Assembly: GCF_030068615.1 (NCBI RefSeq)
Contig: NZ_JASJOC010000002.1
Span: 62,001-126,000 of the forward strand
Direction of reading: 5' to 3'
DNA: 64,000 bases
Source of the DNA: Halostagnicola sp. A-GB9-2
Lineage (GTDB): Archaea; Halobacteriota; Halobacteria; Halobacteriales; Natrialbaceae
Position 1 is the stretch's first letter. Every line of letters starts with the position of its first letter. Positions 34,929-44,905 of the stretch are shown in pieces. A model generated the notes under the pieces. It was not told where the DNA came from, searched no databases, and saw only the letters and a list, made by a program, of their open reading frames with translations. The translations under genes were made by a program, and so were the position numbers.

Positions 34929-35089
34929 GCCGCTGTGTCTGAAATTATTTTGTCTCCGACGTCGCACGTATTCTTGGCGCATCGGGGACGAAGTTCTCGG
35001 CGCTTTCGGACGACTCGAGAGCAGTCTCCGGTCGAGAACCGATTGCCAGAATCGAAGTCTCTATTCAGGTTCGACTGGTACCTTCGAAC

Positions 35090-35629
35090 GTGACCGAGTA
35101 CGACGCGGTTGTGTACGATCTAGACGGGACGTTAGTCGACCTCGCCGTCGACTGGAAAGCCGTCGCTATCGACGTGCTCGCCGTCTACTCATACGATGGG
35201 GTCGAACCCCCAAGCACCGAACTCTGGGATATGCTCGACGCCTCGAGCTCCGTCGGGCTGGCCAGCGAAATCGAAGAGACGATCGCCGACCACGAACGCG
35301 AGGGAGCTCGACGCTCCGAGCGGCTCGCTCATGCGGATGACCTCCTCGAGCGCGAGGTTCCGGTTGGCGTCTGCTCGCTCAATTGCGAAGCGGCTTGCCG
35401 GATCGCACTCGAGGAACACGGGCTCGCGGATGCAGTCGGGGCCGTCGTCGGTCGTGATACGATGCCGATGAGAAAGCCCGATCCCGAGCCGTTGATCGAG
35501 ACCATTCGGTCGCTCTCCGTGAACCCGACGACGACGCTGTTTGTCGGTGACTCCGAACGGGACGAACTGGCCGCAGAACGGGCGGGTATCGACTTCGAGT
35601 ACGTCGACGGTCGGAAGCCGAGCTATTAA
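35090..35629 (+). CDS. HAD-superfamily phosphatase
   Basis: A 179-residue HAD hydrolase starting with GTG at 35090 (no ATG is available before the motif). Motif I is VVYDLDGTLVD, motif II VCSLNCEAA, motif III RKPDPEPLIE, and motif IV LFVGDSERDELAAERAG, all in the expected order. A small cap of about 70 residues lies between motifs I and II. It resembles phosphoglycolate phosphatases, but the substrate is not known. Confidence 0.88.
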   Translation: MTEYDAVVYDLDGTLVDLAVDWKAVAIDVLAVYSYDGVEPPSTELWDMLDASSSVGLASEIEETIADHEREGARRSERLAHADDLLEREVPVGVCSLNCEAACRIALEEHGLADAVGAVVGRDTMPMRKPDPEPLIETIRSLSVNPTTTLFVGDSERDELAAERAGIDFEYVDGRKPSY

Positions 35630-35733
35630 CCGGCGGTCGGATGTCGGATTGCTAATCGGCGAACGGAGCCGATCCCTGTCGGTACCGCTTGAGGGTATGT
35701 GACCGCGAGAACGACGGTTGTCCCACTTAAGCG

Positions 35734-35967
35734 CTATTTTTGCTGACGTTTCGCATACAGAAATACCGATAGCGCGGTGATGATCCAGATGACTGCCCCG
35801 ACGCGGATAGCGAACTCTACGCGAGCACCCCAGCTCGGAAGATCGACGGGAACCGATAGGAGCGCGACAATTGGTGCTCCAACGGCGATGGTCGCGACGA
35901 ACGTAACCTGCATCACCCATCCGAAATCGACGCCGTCGGGTGAACTGGTTTCGACGGGTTCTGGCAC
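35734..35967 (-). CDS. Small haloarchaeal membrane protein
   Basis: A 77-residue protein starting at the GTG at 35967 (V-P-E-P-V-E-T-S). The frame is open 18 codons further, but that part is Arg-rich and unlike its relatives. Two membrane helices lie at about residues 20-38 and 52-70, with a short positive tail. The family is widespread in haloarchaea with unknown function. Divergent from panB. Confidence 0.72.
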   Translation of the reverse strand: MPEPVETSSPDGVDFGWVMQVTFVATIAVGAPIVALLSVPVDLPSWGARVEFAIRVGAVIWIITALSVFLYAKRQQK

Positions 35968-36099
35968 GAGTACGAGTTGACCTCGCCGTGCAGTCCTAAT
36001 AAGTGCCGCGGGACGAGCCAAATACGTCCCGGAGAAGGGGTCGTCGCGGGCGTGCTCGAAGAACGATGCTGTTTACTGATCGGGTACGAAGGTGTGTGT

Positions 36100-36912
36100 A
36101 TGGTAACCGTACGCGACCTCAGAGAGCAGATGGGTGAGAACCCTATCACGGTGCTGACCGCCTACGACGCACCCACAGCCGAAATCGTCGACGAGGCGGG
36201 CGTCGACGTCGTTCTCGTCGGCGACAGCCTCGGAAACACCACGCTCGGGTACGAGACGACGGTCCCGGTGACCGTCGACGAAATGGCCAGCCACACCGGT
36301 GCCGTCGCTCGAGCGACCGACGATGCGCTGGTCGTTGCGGACATGCCGTTTCTCTCCTTCGGCGTCGACGAGGCGACGACCATCGAAAACGCCGGCCGGA
36401 TGCTCAAAGCGGAGGGAGCGTCGGCGGTCAAACTCGAGAGCGGCCAGCACACGGTCGATATCACGGAGAAGATGGTCCAGCTCGGAATCCCGGTCATGGC
36501 CCACCTCGGGTTGACCCCCCAGCACGTCAACCAGTACGGCGGCTATCCCCGGCAGGGTACGGATCAGAAGGCCGCGGACCGAATGCTCGACCTGGCGAAA
36601 GCCCACGCGGATGCGGGTGCGTTCTCACTGGTCCTCGAGCACGTGCCCTCGAATCTCGCCCGGACGATAACCGAAGCGATCGATATCCCGACGATCGGGA
36701 TCGGTGCGGGACCCCACTGCGACGGACAGGTACTCGTTTTCGACGACGCCGTCGGTCTGAGCGAGTGGACGCCGTCGTTTTCGAAACAGTTCGGCGATGT
36801 CCGCTCGGAGATGGAGTCGGCGGTCGACGAATATATTTCAGCGGTCGAGGAGCGCGAGTTCCCGGCTGAGGAACACAGTCACGAAGAGAGCGACCTCGAG
36901 GACATTTACTGA
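36100..36912 (+). CDS. panB: 3-methyl-2-oxobutanoate hydroxymethyltransferase
   Basis: Ketopantoate-forming enzyme of 270 residues in the pantothenate/CoA pathway, using methylenetetrahydrofolate or a pterin analogue. It begins with the characteristic VRDLREQMGENPITVLTAYD and includes GDSLGNTTLGYETTVPVT, HLGLTPQHVNQYGGY and IGIGAGPHCDGQ. The ATG at 36100 is the first consistent with the homologous start. Haloarchaea are known to retain PanB while using archaeal steps for later reactions. A single gene; no panC/panE neighbours. Confidence 0.96.
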   Translation: MVTVRDLREQMGENPITVLTAYDAPTAEIVDEAGVDVVLVGDSLGNTTLGYETTVPVTVDEMASHTGAVARATDDALVVADMPFLSFGVDEATTIENAGRMLKAEGASAVKLESGQHTVDITEKMVQLGIPVMAHLGLTPQHVNQYGGYPRQGTDQKAADRMLDLAKAHADAGAFSLVLEHVPSNLARTITEAIDIPTIGIGAGPHCDGQVLVFDDAVGLSEWTPSFSKQFGDVRSEMESAVDEYISAVEEREFPAEEHSHEESDLEDIY

Positions 36913-36970
36913 TCGCGCGGCGACGAAGATTTTCGCGGATCGGACGAAGACACTCCCTCGGCTCGGGACG

Positions 36971-37741
36971 CTACCGGGACTCGAGGAACTCAGCTATCGT
37001 CTTGTTGAAGGCGTCGGGTTGTTCGACCATCGGAAAATGCGCTGCCTGTTGGATTTCGACTATTGCTCCGTTGGGGATCTCGTCGGCGAGATACTCGTGG
37101 TACCACGGCGGTGTAAGCTGATCGTACTCGCCGTAGACTGTGAGCGTCGGAACCTCGACTCTGTGCAGTTCGTTTCGAACGTCGAACCGGTGGCAGGTGA
37201 GGAAGTCGCGATACGTGACCGCCTGTCCGCACTCGAGCATTCGTTCGCGCGACGCCGCGAGCAGTTCCGGATCGGGATCGTGAAAGATCCTGTTCGGCTC
37301 GTGGAGGAACTCGACGGCCCGCTCGAAATCCGACTTGAGCCAGGCGAGGAGATCGTCGAGCACGCCCATTCGGGCACCCGTCCCGGTCAGAATCGCCGCC
37401 TCGGCTTCGAACGACCGCTCGAGGAGGATGTGGAGGACAACAGCACCGCCGAGCGAGTTCCCGACGAGGGCGGTCGAATCCGTTTCCTCGACGACCGCGA
37501 GCACATCGTCGGCGTACGCCGACAGTGCGGTGTAGCCGGAGTTCGCCTGAATATCGTCGGATTCGCCGTGTCCACTCAGGTCGAGTGCGACGATCTCGTA
37601 GCGATCCGACAGCGATTCTTGAAAGCGCCAAACCGCGTGTGAACCGCCGCTGCCGTGCACGAAACAAACCGTTTCGCTGGACGTTTCTCCCTCGGTCACA
37701 GTGTATGCCGTCTCCCGTCCGTGGTGGGCGAGCGTTCTCAT
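36971..37741 (-). CDS. Alpha/beta-hydrolase
   Basis: A 256-residue alpha/beta-hydrolase with oxyanion motif VHGSGGS, nucleophile elbow GNSLGGA, acid region VYGEYDQLTPP and the catalytic His in AAHFPMVEQP. Cap-domain residues 120-190 are helical. The substrate (ester, epoxide, C-C bond) is not determinable. A -27-type promoter may lie in the 230-bp gap to the Hsp20-like gene. Confidence 0.88.
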   Translation of the reverse strand: MRTLAHHGRETAYTVTEGETSSETVCFVHGSGGSHAVWRFQESLSDRYEIVALDLSGHGESDDIQANSGYTALSAYADDVLAVVEETDSTALVGNSLGGAVVLHILLERSFEAEAAILTGTGARMGVLDDLLAWLKSDFERAVEFLHEPNRIFHDPDPELLAASRERMLECGQAVTYRDFLTCHRFDVRNELHRVEVPTLTVYGEYDQLTPPWYHEYLADEIPNGAIVEIQQAAHFPMVEQPDAFNKTIAEFLESR

Positions 37742-37930
37742 ACGTTGCTAAAGGATAACAGCCCGCATAAATACCCGAGTCAGCTTCGCGGCTCTGCGCG
37801 TCGACTATCCTGATGGGGCTGATCGCCAAGACAGGGGCGACCGCTGATGGAGACGAAGTTGCAAAGATAGCGTGGAACTGCGTTCAAGCTCTTCTTCTCT
37901 ATCCCTTCGCCCTCTGTGGGTTTGCCTGCG

Positions 37931-37972
37931 ACAGATATAAGTACTAGAAGCCCTAACTTAGGGTTAGTCACA
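37931..37972 (+). promoter_or_regulatory. TATA promoter with overlapping palindromes before the Hsp20-like/cdc48 operon
   Basis: ATATAAG at 37935-37941 is a strong archaeal TATA core, 30-odd bp before the ATG at 37973. Directly downstream, CCCTAA-C-TTAGGG (37951-37963) and CTAAC-TTAGG-GTTAG (37953-37967) are overlapping perfect inverted repeats. They lie between TATA box and expected transcript start, which is a typical repressor position. Confidence 0.6.
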
Positions 37973-38215
37973 ATGAACTCTGAGCAATTCACGAGCGATC
38001 AACTCGCTCGCAAATACGAGTACGAGGACGGGTCAGTCATCGCGATCGACCTCGGCACGAGCGTGCCGGAGCCGTCAGTCGATCTCGTCGATGGAACGGT
38101 CATTATCGTCAGCGGCGACGAACAGTACGAGTTCGATCTTCCAGTCGAAGAGAACGACGCGGACACGTTTATCAGAAACGGCGTGCTCACTATCGAACTG
38201 GAGGACAACGTATGA
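37973..38215 (+). CDS. Small Hsp20-like protein upstream of cdc48
   Basis: An 80-residue acidic protein. The second half ([19 protein letters not shown], then TIEL) matches the C-terminal beta-sandwich strand pattern of alpha-crystallin/Hsp20 domains, but the N-terminal half is short and lacks the usual Hsp20 arm. The start codon follows the promoter closely. Its stop overlaps the start of the cdc48 gene (ATGA at 38212-38215), so the two are translationally coupled. A co-chaperone or adapter role for the AAA ATPase is inference from this arrangement. Confidence 0.8.
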   Translation: MNSEQFTSDQLARKYEYEDGSVIAIDLGTSVPEPSVDLVDGTVIIVSGDEQYEFDLPVEENDADTFIRNGVLTIELEDNV

Positions 38216-40476
38216 AACTCACCGTCAAACCCCTCAAGCAAAAAGACGCAGGTCGCGGACTCGCAGCGATCGATCGCGTCTCGATGAGCGAGCTCGGCCT
38301 CGAGAACGGGGATTACATCACAATCGAGGGCAAAGGTGACGGACAGTCCGTTGCCCGAGTCTGGCCCGGCTATCCCGAAGACGAGGGACGAAACGTCGTC
38401 CGAATCGACGGTCGTCTCCGACAGGAGGCAAACGTCGGGATCGACGACAGCGTCTCCGTCGAGAAGGCCGATGTCAAACCGGCAACGGCCGTCACCGTCG
38501 CGCTCCCGCAAAACCTTCGTATTCGGGGCGATATCGGCCCGCTCGTCCGCGATAAGTTGAGCGGACAGGCCGTCACCGAGGGCCAGACGGTTCCGTTTTC
38601 GCTCTCGTTCGGTCCGATGGCCAGCTCCGGCCAGTCGGTTCCGCTGAAAATCGCGAGCACCTCGCCGTCGGGAACGGTCGTCATCACCGACTCGACCGAT
38701 ATCGAAATCTCAGAGACGCCAGCCGAGCAGATCAGCTCCGGCCCCGGTGGAGCGTCCGAAGGCATCCCGGATGTCACCTACGAGGATATCGGCGGTCTCG
38801 ACGACGAACTCGATCAAGTCCGCGAGATGATCGAGCTGCCGATGCGCCACCCCGAGCTGTTCCAGCAACTCGGCATCGAACCGCCGAAGGGCGTCCTCTT
38901 GCACGGACCACCCGGTACCGGGAAGACGCTGATGGCGAAAGCGGTCGCAAACGAGATCGACGCCTACTTCGAGACCATCTCCGGACCGGAGATCATGTCG
39001 AAGTACTACGGCGAATCCGAGGAACAACTCCGCGAGGTCTTCGAGGAAGCCGAGGAGAACTCCCCGGCGATCATCTTCATCGACGAACTCGACTCGATCG
39101 CCGCAAAGCGCGAGGAAGCTGGCGGTGACGTCGAACGTCGCGTCGTCGCGCAGCTGCTCTCGCTGATGGACGGCTTAGAGGAGCGCGGTCGCGTCACGGT
39201 CATCGCGGCGACCAACCGGATCGACGATATCGATCCCGCACTTCGTCGCGGCGGTCGGTTCGATCGCGAGATTGAAATTGGCGTTCCCGACAAGCAGGGA
39301 CGCAAGGAGATTCTGCAGGTCCACACCCGCGGAATGCCCCTTTCGGACTCCGTCGACGTCGAACACTACGCGTCGAACACTCACGGCTTCGTCGGTGCGG
39401 ACCTCGAGAGTCTCGCACGCGAAAGCGCGATGAACGCGCTCCGACGGATCCGGCCCGAACTGGACCTCGAGTCCGACGAGATCGACGCGGACGTTCTCGA
39501 GAGTCTCCAGGTAACCGAGCGGGACTTCAAGGAGGCACTCAAGGGCATCCAGCCCTCGGCGCTTCGGGAGGTCTTCGTCGAAGTTCCGGACATCACCTGG
39601 AACGATGTCGGCGGGCTCGGCGATACAAAAGAGCGGCTTCGCGAGACCATCCAGTGGCCGCTTGACTACCCCGACGTGTTCGAGGCGATGGACATGCAGG
39701 CCGCCAAGGGCGTCCTCATGTTCGGGCCACCGGGGACCGGGAAGACCCTGCTCGCGAAGGCGGTCGCCAACGAGGCCGAATCGAACTTCATCTCGATCAA
39801 AGGCCCCGAACTGCTCAACAAGTACGTCGGCGAATCCGAGAAGGGCGTCCGCGAGGTCTTCGAGAAGGCTCGGTCGAACGCACCGACCGTGATCTTCTTC
39901 GACGAGATCGACTCCATCGCCGGCGAACGCGGCGGGAACACCACCGACTCCGGCGTCGGCGAACGGGTCGTCAGCCAGCTGCTGACCGAACTTGACGGCC
40001 TCGAGGAGCTTGAGGACGTGGTCGTCATCGCGACGACGAACCGACCGGACCTGATCGACAGCGCCCTGCTCCGTCCAGGCCGACTCGACAGACACGTTCA
40101 CGTCCCCGTGCCGGACGAGGAAGGCCGCGAACGCATCTTCGAGGTCCACACGCGTAACAAACCGCTCGCAGACGCCGTCGACCTCGAGTGGCTCGCCGCC
40201 GAAACGGAGGGCTACGTCGGTGCCGACATCGAAGCTGTCTGTCGTGAGGCCTCGATGGCGGCCAGCCGCGAGTTCATCAACTCGGTCGACCCCGAGGAGA
40301 TGGGAGACAGCATCGGCAACGTTCGAATCAGCCGCGAGCACTTCGAATACGCCCTCGAGGAGGTCCAGCCGAGCGTGACCCCCGAAACTCGAGAGCAGTA
40401 CGAAGAGATGGAAGAGCAGTTCCAGCAGGCAGAGCCAAGCGGTGAGAGCGACCAGCTGGGTCGAACCTTCCAGTAA
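38212..40476 (+). CDS. CDC48/VAT AAA+ ATPase
   Basis: A 754-residue double-ring AAA ATPase that unfolds proteins for the proteasome. It has an N-domain (about 1-185: double-psi barrel opening [19 protein letters not shown]), D1 with [17 protein letters not shown] and [11 protein letters not shown], and D2 with [17 protein letters not shown] and [15 protein letters not shown], both with arginine-finger regions [14 protein letters not shown]. The C-terminal tail is acidic. Co-transcribed with the Hsp20-like protein under a TATA promoter with a palindrome. Confidence 0.97.
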   Translation: MKLTVKPLKQKDAGRGLAAIDRVSMSELGLENGDYITIEGKGDGQSVARVWPGYPEDEGRNVVRIDGRLRQEANVGIDDSVSVEKADVKPATAVTVALPQNLRIRGDIGPLVRDKLSGQAVTEGQTVPFSLSFGPMASSGQSVPLKIASTSPSGTVVITDSTDIEISETPAEQISSGPGGASEGIPDVTYEDIGGLDDELDQVREMIELPMRHPELFQQLGIEPPKGVLLHGPPGTGKTLMAKAVANEIDAYFETISGPEIMSKYYGESEEQLREVFEEAEENSPAIIFIDELDSIAAKREEAGGDVERRVVAQLLSLMDGLEERGRVTVIAATNRIDDIDPALRRGGRFDREIEIGVPDKQGRKEILQVHTRGMPLSDSVDVEHYASNTHGFVGADLESLARESAMNALRRIRPELDLESDEIDADVLESLQVTERDFKEALKGIQPSALREVFVEVPDITWNDVGGLGDTKERLRETIQWPLDYPDVFEAMDMQAAKGVLMFGPPGTGKTLLAKAVANEAESNFISIKGPELLNKYVGESEKGVREVFEKARSNAPTVIFFDEIDSIAGERGGNTTDSGVGERVVSQLLTELDGLEELEDVVVIATTNRPDLIDSALLRPGRLDRHVHVPVPDEEGRERIFEVHTRNKPLADAVDLEWLAAETEGYVGADIEAVCREASMAASREFINSVDPEEMGDSIGNVRISREHFEYALEEVQPSVTPETREQYEEMEEQFQQAEPSGESDQLGRTFQ

Positions 40477-40744
40477 GTCGCTTGAGGCGTTCTGACTTTT
40501 TCGATCTGCGGTTCTCTCGGATACGACTCAACTCGAGGAGTGTCGATTGTCGAGTCGATGATCGTGTACTCGTCGGATTGTCAACCGGATAGTACAATAG
40601 AACGATATATTTCACGATAGCGTAGATACCGATCCAGAATATGAGAGCGGTGTTGATCGGAATCTTCGCCCTTTAGCTAACGGAAATTGCAAGAGTAAGT
40701 GCCATCATCAACGGGATGGCACCGGACGGACTCGAGAGGCACGC

Positions 40745-42037
40745 TCAGTCGTCTGGCGCGGTCGCCGAATCGGTCGATCGAGTTTCTCGCGGTGCCGGTC
40801 CAACCAGCAACTTCACCGAAATGCCCGCACCGACCAGTGCGATCGACGAGAGCGTGACGAAAAACGTCGCCATCGTCGCGTGATCGAGGAGAAAGCCGCC
40901 GAGGGCGATGCTCGCCGAGCCGAGGCCGAACATGCCGAGGTAAGTGTAGCCGTAGGAGAGCCCGCGCGTTTCCGGCGGGGTGTAGACGGCGACGGCCTCC
41001 TGATAGAAGGGTTCGATCGCGAATAGGGCAAAGCCGAGGACGCCGCAGTAGAGCAGAATCACGACGAGGCCCATCGACGAAACGGGGACGAACGCGACGG
41101 CGAGGATTGCGAGTCCGACAAAGGCCACGATCAACCCCCGAGCGACGGGCACGCGGCTTGTCAACTTGCCGGCGACGTACTGACCCGCCATCCCCGCGAC
41201 GAGCAGACCGACGTAGAAGTAATCGCCCAGCGAGAGTTCCTCGAGGCTGCTCGGCGGTTCGATCCCCTCCATCGCCGGGAGGTTGTTCAACAGTTCCGGC
41301 AGATAGGTGAGGACGCCGCGGTAGTAGAGGCCGACGAACGTGACGACGGCGAAGACCAGCAGGAACGAACTGGCAAACAGCGTCCGAGAGTTCGAGGCGA
41401 ACTCGCGAGCGGAGAGCGATCCCGTCGAAGCGCTTGCGTCGTCGCCGCCGTCGCTGTCGTCCGAATCTCCCAGAGCGGCGGCGGGATCGAACTGCGCTCG
41501 GAGCCCGTAGGCGGTCGCGAGTATCCCGGGAACGGCCAGCGCGACGGCGACGAGTCGCCACTCGAGGACGAGCAACATCGTCGCGGTGGCGAACGGGCCG
41601 AGCGCAATGCCGACGTTGCCCGCGATGCCGTGCCAGGCAAAAACCGTTCCTCGGCTCTCGACGCCGGTGCTGATCAGCGCCAGCCCGGCGGGGTGGTAGA
41701 TGCTCGCGACGATTCCCCAGCACAGCAGGCTGGCCGCGACGGCGTAGATCGAGTTCGCGAAGGCGAGGGTCACAAAGGTGACGCTCATGCCGGCCAGACA
41801 GACGAGGACGAGTCGCTTCGGGCCGTACCGATCGGCCAACAGTCCTGCGGGTAACGCGCCCAGGCCGAAGGGCGCGTACCCGAGCGCGACGATGAGGCCG
41901 ACGAGCGCGACGCTCACGTCGAACGCGTCGAGCCAGACGACAAGAAAGATCGGGATCGCCAACTCGAACCAGTGGACGATCGCGTGGGCTAACATCGTGA
42001 ACGCCGCGATCGACCGGTCGTTATCGCTGAGTGCCAT
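40745..42037 (-). CDS. MFS transporter
   Basis: A 430-residue major facilitator with 12 predicted membrane helices and the loop motif GLLADRYGPKRL between helices two and three, typical of the family. A central acidic Ser/Asp-rich loop (about residues 192-212) joins the two halves. The substrate is not determinable. It has a slender intergenic space of 143 bp to the next gene (bcp), on the same strand. Confidence 0.9.
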   Translation of the reverse strand: MALSDNDRSIAAFTMLAHAIVHWFELAIPIFLVVWLDAFDVSVALVGLIVALGYAPFGLGALPAGLLADRYGPKRLVLVCLAGMSVTFVTLAFANSIYAVAASLLCWGIVASIYHPAGLALISTGVESRGTVFAWHGIAGNVGIALGPFATATMLLVLEWRLVAVALAVPGILATAYGLRAQFDPAAALGDSDDSDGGDDASASTGSLSAREFASNSRTLFASSFLLVFAVVTFVGLYYRGVLTYLPELLNNLPAMEGIEPPSSLEELSLGDYFYVGLLVAGMAGQYVAGKLTSRVPVARGLIVAFVGLAILAVAFVPVSSMGLVVILLYCGVLGFALFAIEPFYQEAVAVYTPPETRGLSYGYTYLGMFGLGSASIALGGFLLDHATMATFFVTLSSIALVGAGISVKLLVGPAPRETRSTDSATAPDD

Positions 42038-42180
42038 TTCGCTGTCGATATTGGGTGGTACCGGGCAGACTACTTAGAGAACTCGGAACCCCTCGTCGCT
42101 TGCGCGACGCACTCGAGTGTGCTCGCGCAGTACGGAGCACTCGTCAAATCACCCGTCGCAAATTCGACGGGCGCGACGAC

Positions 42181-42660
42181 CTACGGCAACGCTTCCGCCG
42201 GTTCGTCCTCGAGATCCGAGAGGACCTCCTCGGCGTGACCCTCGGGGGTCACGTTTTCGTAAACCGCCTGGATGGCTCCGTCGGGACCGACGACGTAGGT
42301 GTTCCGGAAGACGCCGTCGAACGTGTTGCCGAACAGTTGCTTTTCGCCGTAGGATTCGTACAGCGTCGACACCTCACCCATCTCGTCGGCGAGGAGGTCG
42401 AACTCGAGGTCGTACTCCCCAGCGAATTTCTCGAGGTCGGACACCGAGTCGTCGCTGATCCCGATGACGGCGGTATCGAGGTCCTCGAGTGCGGCGAGTG
42501 TGTCGTTGAAGCCACACGCTTCGGTCGTACAGCCGTCGGTGTTCGCCCGCGGATAGAAGTAGATGACAAGCCGTTGGCCGTCAAAATCTGTTTTGCGAAC
42601 GGTCTCTCCGTGCTGATTCTGTAGTTCGAACTGTGGTGCGTCGTCGCCAACCTCGAGCAT
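42181..42660 (-). CDS. bcp: Bcp-type thioredoxin-dependent peroxiredoxin
   Basis: A 159-residue peroxiredoxin Q protein that reduces peroxides. The peroxidatic C44 and the resolving C49 form the atypical five-residue spacing in TDGCTTEACGF, preceded by YFYPRAN. ATG at 42660 (MLEVGDDAPQFEL) is the family start; a longer open frame at 42726 is rejected. It lies 62 bp downstream of the GINS gene on the same strand. Confidence 0.95.
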   Translation of the reverse strand: MLEVGDDAPQFELQNQHGETVRKTDFDGQRLVIYFYPRANTDGCTTEACGFNDTLAALEDLDTAVIGISDDSVSDLEKFAGEYDLEFDLLADEMGEVSTLYESYGEKQLFGNTFDGVFRNTYVVGPDGAIQAVYENVTPEGHAEEVLSDLEDEPAEALP

Positions 42661-42722
42661 AGAAGCGTCTTCGAGAGCGTCGTTGTATGTATTGTGATTC
42701 GACCGAATCACCCAATAACCGT

Positions 42723-43685
42723 TCACTCGAGTTGTTCGGCGGCCTCGCGCTCGACCAGCGGCGTCGCGTTCTGTTCGGGCAGCGTGACGACGTCGTCGGC
42801 CGCGAGCGTATACTCCCGGTCGTCGACGCCCAGAATCGAACCGACATCCTCGGTGATCTTGACGGTAAGGCGCTCGAGTGAAGCCCCGTCGTTCGTGTCA
42901 CCTTCGGTACCGGTCGACGGCGTAGTCGAGTCCGCCCCTTCGTCACCGTCGGGAGCCGGTGGCTTCGGCGGGGCTTCCGGCTCTGGCTCCGCCGGATCCG
43001 TCCCGGACGACTCCGCTGGTTCCGGCGGATCGCCACCCATCACGTCCGCGGCAGTGACGGTGCTCGAGTCCGGGGACGAATCCGACGCGTCGGATACCGA
43101 TTCGTTCGCGTTGGCACTCTCCGGCTGTGACTCGGGTGGTGCGGGCGAGGTCCGATCTTCGGGCTCGATAGCTGACCCGCCGATCGCCTCCTCGCCGGTT
43201 TCGGCCGATGCCGTCGGTGAGCCAGTTCGTTCTGACGCCGTCGGCTCGCCCTCGCCCTCGAGCGCTTCGGTCTCGGCTTGTGTTCCCGCTTCGGCGTCGA
43301 CGCCCTCAAGCACGTCGAGCACTCGATTTTTGTTCGACTGGATGCGGTCGATGAGGTCGTCAAAGAGATCGGCTTCCTCGGCCGTGAGTCCCTCGTCGTT
43401 CGCCGCCATGCCGGCCGCAGAGAGGCTCGCCTGCTTGACGAGTTTCCCCATTCGGCGTTCGTAGATCGCCTCGACGACGTCTTTAGCGGTCTCGATCTCG
43501 TCGGTGAGCTGGCTCACTTCCGGTGAGGCAAACGGATCGTCCGTGGCTTCCGCGACGCGATCGCGCTCGTCCTCGAGGTCTGCAATATACTCGCCGACTT
43601 CCTGATAGAACGAGGGGCGCAGATTCTGGAGGCTATCCTTCTGGCGCTCCTTGCTCTGGACCGAGCGTAGTTCGTCGAGATTCAT
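42723..43685 (-). CDS. GINS subunit (Gins51/Gins15 type)
   Basis: A 320-residue DNA replication protein of the GINS complex, which holds MCM helicase and the GAN/Cdc45-like nuclease together at the fork. The N-terminal A-domain is residues 1-138 (MNLDELRSVQSKER, FYQEVGEYIADLEDE), and the B-domain is at the C terminus (about 268-320, LTVKITEDVGSILGVDDREY). Between them is an exceptionally long acidic, Pro/Ser-rich linker of roughly 120 residues. The start overlaps the end of priS by 4 bp, the conserved archaeal priS-gins pairing. Confidence 0.93.
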   Translation of the reverse strand: MNLDELRSVQSKERQKDSLQNLRPSFYQEVGEYIADLEDERDRVAEATDDPFASPEVSQLTDEIETAKDVVEAIYERRMGKLVKQASLSAAGMAANDEGLTAEEADLFDDLIDRIQSNKNRVLDVLEGVDAEAGTQAETEALEGEGEPTASERTGSPTASAETGEEAIGGSAIEPEDRTSPAPPESQPESANANESVSDASDSSPDSSTVTAADVMGGDPPEPAESSGTDPAEPEPEAPPKPPAPDGDEGADSTTPSTGTEGDTNDGASLERLTVKITEDVGSILGVDDREYTLAADDVVTLPEQNATPLVEREAAEQLE

Positions 43686-44857
43686 TCTTTTTCCTTTTCG
43701 GCGCGGCCACGCGCCATGAGAAACATGGCGACGTACTCCGGTAGTGACTGGTCACCCTCCTGGACTGTAAAGATATCGCCCCCAAGTTCGACCTCGCCGC
43801 CGCGGTCGACATTGATCGCCACTTCGTGGCTAGTAAACGTCTCCGGAACGGCGTCGACGATCGGATCGAACGCCTCGAGGTCCTCGGGAGCGATCCGCTG
43901 TGTCGTCAAGGCGCTCCCGCCGTGGAGGCTCCCCGGCAGTCGGATGAGCCGATTCGTGTCGGTCGTCACCGGTTCGTCGATCGGGGCGTTGTCGCGTTCG
44001 ACCGCCGTCGACGCGAACCGTTCGGCCAACTGCGCGATGGCAGTGTGAACGGTCACGTTGCCCGCCTCGAGGCCCTCGCGGTTGTTCCGGGCGGCCGAGA
44101 GCGTCGCTTCGGCTTTTCCCTCGCCGATGCCGTCGAACTCCTGCAATCGCTCGAGCGCGTCTTCTTCGTCCATCTCGAGCAAATCCTCGATGAAGGCCAT
44201 GAAGTGCTCGTGAATTCGGGACCCCCAGCCGCCGTCGACTCGCAGGTTTCGCCGTTCAGTCGGCGTCTTTCGACCGAGTCCGGCGACCGTCTCAGTTTCG
44301 ATCAGCTCCTCGAAGTCGAGACCGATCCCGCGAACGTAGTCGACGATCTCGCGGCGGTGTTCCCGGTCGAGGTGTTTGACGTTTTCGTCGCGAACGTGGA
44401 CGTGGTAGCCCCGCCCGCCGGAGAAGACGATCTCGATGTTTTCGAAGGCGAAATCGTCCTCGAGAAACTCGAGCAAGCGAAGGAGGGCGTCCTTACACTT
44501 GCTGAGCATCTCCGCGTACGAATCCTCGCCGAGGGTAACTCTCGGCAGGTGATCGGCGTCGAGATCGAAGACCAGATCCGACGAGCGCCACTCCTTTTCG
44601 GTCATCGAGCCCGCACCGGGGTCGCGATAGCGTCCCGCAGAAAAGTAGACGTGTTGGGGCCGTTTGCGGACGAGAAACTCCTCGATGTCGCCGAGCTCGA
44701 GGAGCGATCGGTGTCTGACCATCGTCGTTCCCGGCCCCTCGGTCCACGGGATGAACCCCCACTCGCGCTCGTTAGCCTCGGGCGGGAGCGTGATCTCCGT
44801 CCGACGGTAGTGATCACGGAACCGGCCTCGAAGATACGCTCTCGTTCGCTCCTCCAT
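43682..44857 (-). CDS. priS: DNA primase catalytic small subunit
   Basis: The archaeo-eukaryotic primase small subunit (391 residues) that makes RNA/DNA primers with PriL. The catalytic Asp pair D98/D100 is in VFDLDADHL, and IVFSGGRGYHVHV is the second core motif. The C-terminal part with RIIHEHF-like helical segments and VDRGGEVELGG is intact. It is the first gene of the priS-gins operon; its TATA lies 27-35 bp upstream within an inverted repeat. Confidence 0.95.
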   Translation of the reverse strand: MEERTRAYLRGRFRDHYRRTEITLPPEANEREWGFIPWTEGPGTTMVRHRSLLELGDIEEFLVRKRPQHVYFSAGRYRDPGAGSMTEKEWRSSDLVFDLDADHLPRVTLGEDSYAEMLSKCKDALLRLLEFLEDDFAFENIEIVFSGGRGYHVHVRDENVKHLDREHRREIVDYVRGIGLDFEELIETETVAGLGRKTPTERRNLRVDGGWGSRIHEHFMAFIEDLLEMDEEDALERLQEFDGIGEGKAEATLSAARNNREGLEAGNVTVHTAIAQLAERFASTAVERDNAPIDEPVTTDTNRLIRLPGSLHGGSALTTQRIAPEDLEAFDPIVDAVPETFTSHEVAINVDRGGEVELGGDIFTVQEGDQSLPEYVAMFLMARGRAEKEKE

Positions 44858-44872
44858 TCGTCCACGGTATCT

Positions 44873-44905
44873 GAGACGGGAGACTATAATCTTCCCGAAA
44901 GTCTC
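44873..44905 (-). promoter_or_regulatory. priS promoter within an inverted repeat
   Basis: On the minus strand a GATTATAGT TATA-like element lies about 27-35 bp before the priS ATG. It is flanked by CGGGA (44877-44881) and TCCCG (44893-44897), and further out by GAGAC (44873-44877) and GTCTC (44901-44905). A protein bound here would cover the TATA box. Confidence 0.4.
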
